Shown piece after piece: positions 16,186 to 23,476 of a DNA stretch of 29,038 nt. The stretch is taken from NCBI GenBank assembly GCA_018713975.1, contig DVOB01000071.1:1-29038 (forward strand), given 5' to 3'. The notes beneath the pieces were generated by a model. That model saw nothing but the letters and a program-made list of their open reading frames with translations. It made no database searches and had not been told where the DNA came from. Position 1 is the first letter of the stretch; every line of letters begins with the position of its first letter. A program made the translations under genes and the position numbers. The DNA comes from Lentihominibacter excrementipullorum. GTDB lineage: Bacteria > Bacillota > Clostridia > Peptostreptococcales > Anaerovoracaceae.

Positions 16186-17342
16186 TGGCAGATAAGAGAG
16201 ATTATTACGAGGTCCTTGGATTGAAGAAGGGGGCCAGTGATGATGAGATAAAGAAAGCATTCAGAAAAATGGCAATGAAATATCACCCGGATAAAAATCC
16301 GGGTGATAAAAATGCCGAGGAGAAATTCAAGGAGATCAACGAGGCATATGCCGTACTTTCCGATCCTGAGAAGAAAGAAAAATACGACAGGTTCGGGCAC
16401 GCGGGAGTCGATCCCAATTCGGGCTTCGGCGGTGCGGGAGGCGGCTTTGGAGGCTTTGGAGGCTTCGGTGGCTTCGAGGATATCTTCGATATGTTCGGCG
16501 GCGCTTTCGGCGGTTTTGGCGGAGGTGGCAGGAACAATTCCAGGAGGAATGGCCCGAGAAAGGGCAGCGATCTTCAGAAAGCTATAACCATAGAATTTGA
16601 AGAAGCGGCCTTCGGTTGTAAGAAACAGATACGCATCAGCAAGCTGGTCAAGTGTAAGACCTGCGGAGGCAGCGGCGCGGCACCGGGGACATCCAAGAAG
16701 ACATGTCCTAAGTGCGGCGGCACTGGGGAGATAAGGACGTCTCAGCGAACTCCGCTGGGGACGTTCCAGAGCGTGTCGCCATGTCCTGACTGTAACGGGA
16801 CGGGAGAGATAAATGAGACTCCTTGCAAAGACTGCGGAGGCAGCGGACGCGTCAAGGACAACGTTACTATATCAGTGACTATACCGGCAGGCGTGGACAA
16901 TGAATCGGTCATACCTATCAAGGGACAGGGAGAGCCGGGTATCAACGGAGGACCTGACGGAGACCTTTACATCGTGATAAACGTCAAGCCTCATAAGCTC
17001 TTTGAACGCCGTGGACAGGATCTGTGGCTGGAGATACCTATCACTTTCGATCAGGCTGCTCTCGGCGACGATATAGTCGTACCGACTTTAGAGGAAAAGG
17101 TTTCATACAAAGTCCCTGCCGGGACTCAGCCGGGAACTGTGTTCAGGCTCAAAGGCAAAGGTATCAAGAGCGTCAGAAGCAGTAAAAAAGGTGACTTGTA
17201 CGTCAAAGTTACGCTGGAGATACCTACCAAGCTCAACGCTAAACAGAAGAAGGCCATTGCGACCATGGCCAAGAGTGTTACCAGTGACTGTTATCATAAA
17301 AAGAGCAGTTTCCTGGATTCCATCAAAGAATTTTTCTCTTAG
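16185..17342 (+). CDS. dnaJ: Chaperone DnaJ (Hsp40 type I)
   Basis: A 385-residue type I J-protein that stimulates DnaK. The J domain (1-70) has the catalytic HPD in MKYHPDKNPGDKN. A Gly/Phe-rich linker follows (about 75-125). The zinc domain has four CxxCxGxG repeats: CKTCGGSG, CPKCGGTG, CPDCNGTG and CKDCGGSG. The C-terminal substrate domains follow. The start is fixed by the TAATG overlap with dnaK. The codons around HPD form a 12-bp perfect hairpin (see findings). No prmA or rsmE gene follows, unlike many clostridial loci. Confidence 0.98.
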   Translation: MADKRDYYEVLGLKKGASDDEIKKAFRKMAMKYHPDKNPGDKNAEEKFKEINEAYAVLSDPEKKEKYDRFGHAGVDPNSGFGGAGGGFGGFGGFGGFEDIFDMFGGAFGGFGGGGRNNSRRNGPRKGSDLQKAITIEFEEAAFGCKKQIRISKLVKCKTCGGSGAAPGTSKKTCPKCGGTGEIRTSQRTPLGTFQSVSPCPDCNGTGEINETPCKDCGGSGRVKDNVTISVTIPAGVDNESVIPIKGQGEPGINGGPDGDLYIVINVKPHKLFERRGQDLWLEIPITFDQAALGDDIVVPTLEEKVSYKVPAGTQPGTVFRLKGKGIKSVRSSKKGDLYVKVTLEIPTKLNAKQKKAIATMAKSVTSDCYHKKSSFLDSIKEFFS

Positions 17343-17361
17343 AGGATCCAAGGTGTATAAT

Positions 17362-17396
17362 ATAGAGTGCAGACCTGTATATAGTCTGCACTCTAT
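17362..17396 (+). terminator. Terminator of the heat-shock operon
   Basis: A perfect 13-bp stem (17362-17374 with 17384-17396) around a 9-base loop, 19 bases after the dnaJ stop. The following T-tract is short. Confidence 0.8.
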
Positions 17397-17465
17397 TTGT
17401 GGTTATGTGACAGCAGGATTGTGCAGTAGGATTTAAAAGTATCATATTATTAAGGAGGATTTGTT

Positions 17466-17489
17466 TTGAAAAGCGGTGATCATGTATGA
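17466..17489 (+). CDS. Possible 7-codon leader ORF overlapping the MATE start
   Basis: A near-perfect Shine-Dalgarno (AAGGAGGAT, 17452-17460) is too far from the MATE ATG (17486) but ideally placed for TTG 17466. That frame reads seven codons and stops at TGA 17487-17489, which overlaps the MATE ATG as ATGA. This could be a translational coupling device; a short ORF starting with TTG may also be chance. Confidence 0.3.
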   Translation: MKSGDHV

Positions 17490-18859
17490 GTGACAAAAAT
17501 GAGTTGGCGGTGGAAGGTAAAGGCGGTAAGCTTCTGTTTACCAACAGGTACCTTCTGAAGCTGCTTTGGCCGTTGTTCGTAGAGCAGCTTTTGGTCTACG
17601 CGGTGGGACTGGCGGATTCCGTCATGGTGGCCAGCGTCGGAGAAGAGGCCGTATCGGCTGTATCTCTGGTGGACTCGGTGATGGTATTGGTAATAACCAT
17701 ATTCATAGCATTGTCTACGGGCGGCGCGGTCGTAGTGGGACAGTATCTGGGTCAGCAAAAGGCGAAGGAGGCAAACAGGGCGGCAGACCAGTTGATATTG
17801 TTCGTCGTGTTGTTCTCGTTCCTGGTCATAGCCGTCATGTATGTGTTCAGGACAGGTCTGATGCATCTCATCTTTGGTGAGATAGAAGACGAGGTGATGG
17901 ATAACTGTAATACATATTATATGATAGTGGTGGCATCCATCCCGTTCATAGCCATATCCAACGCCGGCTCTGCGCTTTTCAGGAGCGTGGGCAATTCCAA
18001 TATTTCCATGAGAGCTTCCATCGTCATGAACGTGGTGAATATAGGAGGCAATGCGCTGTTGTTGTACGGATTCGGCATGGGTATAGCAGGAGTGGCGATA
18101 CCTACGCTGGCCTGTAGGATAGTAGCCGCGGGGATAATGTTGTTCCTTCTCAAGAATCAGGAGCGAAAGGTCCATCTCAGCAGGAAATTCGTCCTCATAC
18201 CTGATTGGAGTCTCATAAAGAAAATATTGAGGATAGGTGTTCCCAACGGCATAGAGAACAGCATGTTCCAGCTGGGAAAGCTGATCCTTCTCAGCATGAT
18301 ATCCGGCTTTGGCACAGCCTCTATCACAGCCAACGCCGTCGCCAATACAGCGTCACTGATAGCGGTGCTTCCAGGCATGGCCATGGGATACGGCGTAGTG
18401 TCGGTCATAAGCATTTGCGTAGGAGCCGGAGATTATCAGCAGGTACGATTTTATGCCAGAAAGCTGATCAAATGGGTATATGGTATCATGATCATCACCA
18501 ATATAGCGATGATCCTGGCGATACCGCTGATCCTGGACATGTACGGCCTTTCTCAGGAAACTGCGGATATCGCCGGACAGCTGATATTCGTCAACTGCGC
18601 TCCGGCCGTATTCATCTGGCCTCTGTCCTTCACAGTGCCTAACGTGTTGAGAGCAGCCGGCGATGTAATGTATACCATGGTGGTAGGCGTAGCTTCCATG
18701 TGGATATTCAGGATATTTTTCGGTGTATTCCTGGGAGAGTTTATCGGCATCGGCGTCCTGGGCGTATGGATAGCCATGGTAGTCGACTGGGCTGTCCGAT
18801 CCGTCTGCTTCTGCCTCAGATACCGCGGGAGTAGATGGAAAAGAGAGGCCGTGGTATAA
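17486..18859 (+). CDS. MATE family efflux transporter
   Basis: A 457-residue membrane protein with about twelve hydrophobic helices in two related halves, of the multidrug and toxin extrusion family, which exports organic cations or other small molecules using sodium or proton gradients. Family-like pieces are LLWPLFVEQLLVYAVGLADSV at the N-terminus, STGGAVVVGQYLGQQKAKEAN (about 75-95), and the corresponding GMAMGYGVVSVISICVGAGD in the second half. The start is limited by an in-frame TGA at 17477-17479. It is transcribed separately from the heat-shock operon and followed by a large repeat array. Confidence 0.93.
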   Translation: MSDKNELAVEGKGGKLLFTNRYLLKLLWPLFVEQLLVYAVGLADSVMVASVGEEAVSAVSLVDSVMVLVITIFIALSTGGAVVVGQYLGQQKAKEANRAADQLILFVVLFSFLVIAVMYVFRTGLMHLIFGEIEDEVMDNCNTYYMIVVASIPFIAISNAGSALFRSVGNSNISMRASIVMNVVNIGGNALLLYGFGMGIAGVAIPTLACRIVAAGIMLFLLKNQERKVHLSRKFVLIPDWSLIKKILRIGVPNGIENSMFQLGKLILLSMISGFGTASITANAVANTASLIAVLPGMAMGYGVVSVISICVGAGDYQQVRFYARKLIKWVYGIMIITNIAMILAIPLILDMYGLSQETADIAGQLIFVNCAPAVFIWPLSFTVPNVLRAAGDVMYTMVVGVASMWIFRIFFGVFLGEFIGIGVLGVWIAMVVDWAVRSVCFCLRYRGSRWKREAVV

Positions 18860-18876
18860 GCAGAAAGCGATTCGCG

Positions 18877-18927
18877 ATGAGTCGCGATCCGTAGCGAGTC
18901 GTGATCCATAGCGAGTCGTGATCCGTG
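18877..18927. repeat. Three tandem 17-bp repeats
   Basis: Copies at 18877-18893, 18894-18910 and 18911-18927 share the core GAGTCGYGATCC with an exact 17-base period. They start 18 bases after the MATE stop and lead into the palindrome array, whose spacings (17, 34 and 51) are multiples of the same number. Confidence 0.85.
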
Positions 18928-18983
18928 GTGCGGCAGTGCCGCGATTCGCAATGCGGTATCATACGGCGTCGCTGCGGCGCGTT

Positions 18984-19324
18984 TGCCGGATTTTTGTTTG
19001 CAACTCATTTTCCGGCAGCGTTGCCATTGCTGTTTGCCGAATTTTTTGATATGGTGTAAAATCCGGCAGGGCTGACACAGGCTCTTGCCGGATCCTCTTT
19101 GATTTGATGATATCCGGCAAGCCGGACACGGCTGGTTGCCGGATTTTTTGCATAGTACGATTATCCGGCACAAAATTGTAAATGTATTCCAAATTAAAAG
19201 GACGCTTTTCATGAAGATGTGATTTTTTCCGGATTTGGCTGCCGGATTTTTTCTTTATATCGAAAATCCGGCACGAAGTTTTGTTGGCGCTGCCGGGAAT
19301 CGCTCTTTTCTTCAGGATCCGGCA
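18984..19324. repeat. Intergenic cluster 3: six 34-nt palindromic units with 51-nt period
   Basis: Units at 18984-19017, 19035-19068, 19086-19119, 19137-19170, 19240-19273 and 19291-19324 are each exactly 34 bases. They begin TGCCGG (TGCCGA in the second) and end CCGGCA, usually with AT-rich inner sequence that differs between units. Spacers between units are exactly 17 bases, except one gap of 69 bases, equal to one degenerated unit plus 1 base. Start-to-start distances are 51, 51, 51, 103 and 51. A degenerate further unit may lie at 18937-18968. Several 17-base spacers contain short hairpins of their own (for example AGCC-GGACAC-GGCT at 19120-19133). No gene was seen between 18860 and 19410. 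Confidence 0.9.
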
Positions 19325-19342
19325 CGAATGCCTGTAAAGAGA

Positions 19343-19399
19343 AGCATCCCCGGAGCTTTTGCGAAAGAAATGTCCGCCAAAAGGGTCTCAGGGGATGCT
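19343..19399 (-). terminator. Long stem-loop after the CoA-transferase gene
   Basis: A 9-bp outer stem (19343-19351 with 19391-19399) encloses a second stem (CTTTTGCG 19356-19363 with CGCCAAAAG, one bulge). It lies just past the stop of the minus-strand CoA-transferase. No clear U-tract follows on that strand, so it may be a terminator or a stabilising 3' structure. Confidence 0.5.
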
Positions 19400-19410
19400 G
19401 ATATACGATG

Positions 19411-20997
19411 CTATTTCTTTTTCAGGCTCACGCCCATTGGTTCAGGTCTGAAGAGGCGAGGATCCATCAGCTTCAGGTCGTCGGATATCTGAGGCTCGAA
19501 TTCCATCAGTGCCAGAATGTCTTTTTTCAGGTCAACGCCGGGCGCGATCTCGATGAGCGTAGGACCGCCGGGCATCAGTTTGAAGACTGCACGTTCGGTG
19601 ATGTAGAACACGTTCTGCCGGCCTTTGTTCAGGGAATTCTCACCGGAGAAGGTTATGTGATCCACGTTCCGTACGAATTTTATGCTGCGGCCGTTTCTTA
19701 CGATGCGAAGCTTGCCGTCCTCGATACGGATGTCGTTTTCTCTGCCGGCGGTGAAGGTTCCCATGAAGCATATGTTTTTGGCTCCCTGGGTTATATTGAT
19801 GAAGCCTCCCGGGCCGGGAACTTTGCCGGCAAACCTGGATACGTTGACATTGCCGTGCATATCTATCTCGGCTGAACCGAGGCAGGCAAAGTCGATACCG
19901 CCGCCGTCGTAGAAGTCGAACATATCAGGCTGTTTAAGTATCGCGTCAGGATTATAGGCTGCGCCGGTAGCGATGCCGGGAGCAGGGACACCTCCCATAA
20001 CACCGGATTCGATACTGGCCGATACGTCGTCGATGAGACCTTCTTCGTTGAGGACATTGGACACGTTCATAGGAAGCCCGATCCCCAGGTTTATGAAGGA
20101 ATCCTCATGGAATTCGAAGATCCCTCGCCTGCAAATGACCTTTTCGATAGTGAGGGGCAGGCTCTTGATTTCTTCCAGTTGTATCTTTTCATCACCACAC
20201 CAGGAATCGACCGGATCCGGCAGCCCCTCGATAAAATGCTGTCCTGTATTTCCGGGGGAGCCAAGAACCACGTAATCTACCAGGGTGGAAGGAACGGTGA
20301 CCTTCTGAGGATGGAGGGCGCCGCTGTCGACGATCTCATCCACCTGGACTATGACGATGCCGCCGGAATTTCTGGCAGCTGTAGCCATTTCCAGCTGTTC
20401 CAGATGCATAGCTTCCTTTTCCAGGGAAATATTTCCCTTTCTGTCGGCCTTGGTCCCCTTTATGATGGCCACGTCGATGGGAAAGGCGGGGTAGAAGAGG
20501 CACTCGGAGCCGTTGAGGTTTATCAGCTGTACAGGGATGTCGTCGCATTCCTTTGCAGCGTCATTGATGCGTCCGCCGTCGACGCGGGGGTCAACAAAGG
20601 TCTTCATTCCCACCTCGGTGAACACGCCGGGCTTTCCGGAAGCGATGGCACGCATCATATGGGAGAGTACTCCCTGAGGTATCATGAAGCAGGGAAAGGC
20701 GTTATCCATAATGAGAGGATATACCTTGTTGGCCAGGCTAAGGTTGCTGCACAGGAATCTCCTCAAGAGCCCTTTGTGGGCAAAGTGGTTTATACCGCGA
20801 TCTTTGCCGTCTCCTCCTATGCCGGCCACGTTGATGACGTTGAGGTCGCGAGGATGGCCTTCCCTGATGAACCTGCTCTCTATCTCGCCCATGATGTCGT
20901 CGGCGAGACAGAAACTGATGAATGCGTCGATGGCGACAGTGGAGCCGTCCTCTATTATCTTTGAAGCCTCTTTGGCGTCTATGAATTTTACAGTCAT
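19411..20997 (-). CDS. Family I acyl-CoA:acetate / 3-ketoacid CoA-transferase
   Basis: A 528-residue single-chain enzyme with alpha and beta halves fused, like propionate CoA-transferase and YdiF. It moves CoA between a carboxylic acid and acetyl-CoA or another acyl-CoA through a glutamyl-CoA intermediate. The alpha part starts FIDAKEASKIIEDGSTVAID and contains NVAGIGGDGKDRGINHFAH. The beta part contains FINLGIGLPMNVSNVL and then SIESGVMGGVPAPG, where the glutamate of ESG is the expected nucleophile (about residue 338). AAAGGG precedes ATG 20997. It is the last gene of the operon GntP-like permease, enoyl-CoA hydratase, CoA-transferase; the context suggests activation of an imported short-chain acid. 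The exact substrate is not determined. Confidence 0.92.
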   Translation of the reverse strand: MTVKFIDAKEASKIIEDGSTVAIDAFISFCLADDIMGEIESRFIREGHPRDLNVINVAGIGGDGKDRGINHFAHKGLLRRFLCSNLSLANKVYPLIMDNAFPCFMIPQGVLSHMMRAIASGKPGVFTEVGMKTFVDPRVDGGRINDAAKECDDIPVQLINLNGSECLFYPAFPIDVAIIKGTKADRKGNISLEKEAMHLEQLEMATAARNSGGIVIVQVDEIVDSGALHPQKVTVPSTLVDYVVLGSPGNTGQHFIEGLPDPVDSWCGDEKIQLEEIKSLPLTIEKVICRRGIFEFHEDSFINLGIGLPMNVSNVLNEEGLIDDVSASIESGVMGGVPAPGIATGAAYNPDAILKQPDMFDFYDGGGIDFACLGSAEIDMHGNVNVSRFAGKVPGPGGFINITQGAKNICFMGTFTAGRENDIRIEDGKLRIVRNGRSIKFVRNVDHITFSGENSLNKGRQNVFYITERAVFKLMPGGPTLIEIAPGVDLKKDILALMEFEPQISDDLKLMDPRLFRPEPMGVSLKKK

Positions 20998-21043
20998 AAG
21001 GTACCCTTTCGAATATATTTGCTCAATAGCTATCTGTTAAGCT

Positions 21044-21820
21044 CTATCTGTTCTTGAATACGATATCTTTTTTTCCGGCCAGGAAGCCGCCCATGCCAGT
21101 CTTCTGATCTTCCGTGTCAAAAAGGGAGCTGAAGATCTCCCGCTCGAAGCGACAGCCATCCCGTATATCAGTATCGCGCGCCGCGTTGATGGCTCTCTTG
21201 GCAGCTCTGACCGCCAGTTGGCCGTTCTTCTCGATGGCGCTGCATAGAGCCAGAGTTTCGTCCAGAAGCGATTCGGAAGAGGTGACGCGGTCGACGAGTC
21301 CGATGCTGAGGGCCGTCCGGGCGTCCATCCTTTCAGCTGTGAAGATCATTTCCTTGGCCCTGGATTCGCCTACGATGCGAGGAAGCCTTTGGGTGCCGCC
21401 GGCGCCGCATATGACGCCCAGACCGGTTTCCGGAAGACCCATCCTGGCCTTTTCGGAGGCGATGCGTATATCGCAGGCCATGGCCAGTTCCAGGCCGCCT
21501 CCCAGCGCGTACCCGTTTATAGCTGCGATGACGGGCAGAGCCATGGTCTCCAGTCTAAGATTGAGGTCGCAGCCAAGAACGGCCCATTTTCTTATGGCTT
21601 CCCTGTCCTTTTCGTACATTTCTCCGATGTCTGCACCGGCTATGAAGGATCTGCCGGTGCCGGTGATGATAATGGTGTAGATCTGTGAGTCTGTTTCGGC
21701 TTCGTCGAGGGCCCTGTTTATCTGCCCGATAAGATCCTGACAGAGGGCATTGAGGGTTTCAGGCTTGTCGATGGTGATTACAGCCGTATGATTTTTCCTT
21801 TCCAACAGCACGTCGGACAT
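21044..21820 (-). CDS. Enoyl-CoA hydratase/isomerase (crotonase)
   Basis: A 258-residue crotonase-fold enzyme. The oxyanion-hole segment RSFIAGADIGEMYE is present. Both residues that act in hydration are kept: Glu in ALGGGLELAMACDIRIA and Glu in GLPETGLGVICGAGGTQRLP, matching the two catalytic glutamates of mitochondrial crotonase. A hydratase or dehydratase acting on a short chain such as 3-hydroxybutyryl-CoA / crotonyl-CoA is therefore plausible. The start at 21820 (MSDVLLERK) is fixed by a perfect AAAGGAGG a few bases upstream. The gap to the CoA-transferase is 46 bases. Confidence 0.93.
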   Translation of the reverse strand: MSDVLLERKNHTAVITIDKPETLNALCQDLIGQINRALDEAETDSQIYTIIITGTGRSFIAGADIGEMYEKDREAIRKWAVLGCDLNLRLETMALPVIAAINGYALGGGLELAMACDIRIASEKARMGLPETGLGVICGAGGTQRLPRIVGESRAKEMIFTAERMDARTALSIGLVDRVTSSESLLDETLALCSAIEKNGQLAVRAAKRAINAARDTDIRDGCRFEREIFSSLFDTEDQKTGMGGFLAGKKDIVFKNR

Positions 21821-21892
21821 GATATACCTCCTTTGCAATGGGTGTCGTCGGGGCGTCGGCGGGACGTCGCCGTCATCGGTCCGATATCGTCG

Positions 21893-23200
21893 TCAGCCCA
21901 GTATCATACATATAGGCAGCTCCAGCAGGAAGATGGCAGCTACCGGTATCGCCAGGTTTGTCATGAAGTTGTATTTGTACGACAGCTTGTGGGTGGTATG
22001 GCATATGGCGAAGACCGAAACTATGGAGCCGTTCCACGGCAGCGAATCTATGCCTCCACAGCCGTCGGAGCAGAGCCTGTGTATGAAGCCCAGGTTATAG
22101 CCCTGGTTGGCGTATTCGAGGAAGGTGTCGCCCAGTGTTTCGTACATGAGGGATACACCGCCGGAGGCTGAGCCCAGTATGCCGGCGAAGACATTGGCTC
22201 CTACCACCGCCACTACATACGGATTGGCGTTTGAACCCAGCAGCAGATCCGTAGCGTAGGCGTAGAAGGGCGTTGCCTTGGCCACCGAACCGAATCCCAC
22301 TATGACGGCTGTATTGATTATTACCGATATCGAGGATGTGGCGGCATTGTTGAACATGTTCAGCATCTCGGATCTAGGCAGGTGCTTGTAGAAAAGTATC
22401 AGAGCCACCAGTATTCCGATGAGGAGGCATATGATGATGTCCAGCTTGGTCACGTTGAATATCACCAGCACCAGAGCCAGCGGTATGATGGAAATGATAC
22501 CGTTAGGAGAATCCTCTTCCTCTTCTACGCGCTTCACGCCTTCGGGCCACTGAAAATGCTCTCCGTTGAGGCGGGCTTTCTTTCCCTGATAGTTCATGTA
22601 TACTATTATGCCTATAGCTGTGGCAACGGCGCATACAAGACCGGGGATGAGGCCGGCGTAGGACGGCGTTCCCAGGTACTGCATCGACACCACGTTAGGT
22701 ATCTGCGGCGTGAAGGGGCCGGTCATGGCGAATGTCCACATGCCGCCGCAGACGATGCCGGGCAGCAGATAGGTAGGCAGGTCAGCGTCCTCGAACAGCT
22801 TCAGCGCTATAGGATAGACGGCGAAGATGATGACGAAGCTGTTGATGCCACCATAGCTGAGGATGGCAGCCGAGAACATACAGGCAGCCATACAGTGCTT
22901 CGCTCCCAATTTCTTTGATATTATGGAGCCGATCTTCGCAGCGGCCCCGGAATTTTGGTATAAGTTCCCGAAGATATTCCCCAGAAGGAAGATGAAGAAG
23001 TATGACAGGAAGAACCCGGTCGTTCCTGTCATGTAGGTGTCAGTCACGCCGTCAAATACGGGAAGCCCGCTGGTGATGCACACGAAGACGGCTGCCAGAG
23101 GGCCGATGATTATCGGTGAAACTCTCTTGAAGATAAGAACAGCCATCCCGACAAATGTGACGAGAAGGCCAAGCCCGGAAATCAGTACTTCAGTATCCAT
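21893..23200 (-). CDS. GntP-type organic acid permease
   Basis: A 435-residue membrane protein with twelve or so hydrophobic stretches. The segments LSYGGINSFVIIFAVYPIAL and FAGILGSASGGVSLM are typical of the GntP/gluconate:H+ symporter group, which also includes hydroxybutyrate permeases. A charged cytoplasmic loop (VKRVEEEEDSPNG) divides the two halves. The start at 23200 (MDTEVLIS) has AAGGACG upstream; the open frame to 23263 would pass through the promoter. As first gene of the operon it likely imports the acid that the CoA-transferase activates and the crotonase (de)hydrates. 3-Hydroxybutyrate is a reasonable guess, not proven. Confidence 0.82.
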   Translation of the reverse strand: MDTEVLISGLGLLVTFVGMAVLIFKRVSPIIIGPLAAVFVCITSGLPVFDGVTDTYMTGTTGFFLSYFFIFLLGNIFGNLYQNSGAAAKIGSIISKKLGAKHCMAACMFSAAILSYGGINSFVIIFAVYPIALKLFEDADLPTYLLPGIVCGGMWTFAMTGPFTPQIPNVVSMQYLGTPSYAGLIPGLVCAVATAIGIIVYMNYQGKKARLNGEHFQWPEGVKRVEEEEDSPNGIISIIPLALVLVIFNVTKLDIIICLLIGILVALILFYKHLPRSEMLNMFNNAATSSISVIINTAVIVGFGSVAKATPFYAYATDLLLGSNANPYVVAVVGANVFAGILGSASGGVSLMYETLGDTFLEYANQGYNLGFIHRLCSDGCGGIDSLPWNGSIVSVFAICHTTHKLSYKYNFMTNLAIPVAAIFLLELPICMILG

Positions 23201-23233
23201 ATTATCGTCCTTTCTAAAAATCCCAGTATTGTG

Positions 23234-23263
23234 ATTATACCATAGGCCCAGATGGGCAAACAA
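23234..23263 (-). promoter_or_regulatory. Promoter of the permease-crotonase-CoA-transferase operon with internal inverted repeat
   Basis: On the minus strand: TTGTTT (23258-23263), an 18-base spacer and a perfect TATAAT (23234-23239) with TG plus one base in front. The spacer contains the inverted repeat GCCCA-nn-TGGGC (23246-23257), a possible operator. Confidence 0.6.
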
Positions 23264-23325
23264 GGCGTGAGGACGAAGAAGTTCTCAAAATATACATATT
23301 GACGGAACAGGAGCATCAAATTCAG

Positions 23326-23354
23326 TTGTCATAATTATCAAATAAGAGTAAAAT
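23326..23354 (+). promoter_or_regulatory. Promoter of the ABC transporter operon
   Basis: TTGTCA (23326-23331), a 17-base spacer and TAAAAT (23349-23354). It is divergent from the permease operon promoter about 60 bases away. Confidence 0.6.
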
Positions 23355-23476
23355 AGAGGAAACGACTGGGTTCGCGCGGGCCCGCGGAAGTGAGGTGAAT
23401 GCGCGGCTGACGGAAAATGCTCAGACGGGAACATGAAAGGAGAGAGCGGCTGGCCGGACGGCCGCAGGTTGACCAT

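Noticed and set aside
18984..19324. Enterobacterial REP elements by horizontal transfer
   Set aside because: The ends are similar but the AT-rich interior and the 34/17 geometry differ, and no RAYT gene is visible.
19219..19492. Short open frames in the palindrome array
   Set aside because: Their sequence is made of the TGCCGGAT repeats and crosses into the CoA-transferase gene on the wrong strand.
20107..20964. 285-codon open frame opposite the CoA-transferase
   Set aside because: Antisense shadow without a ribosome site; the CoA-transferase is certain.
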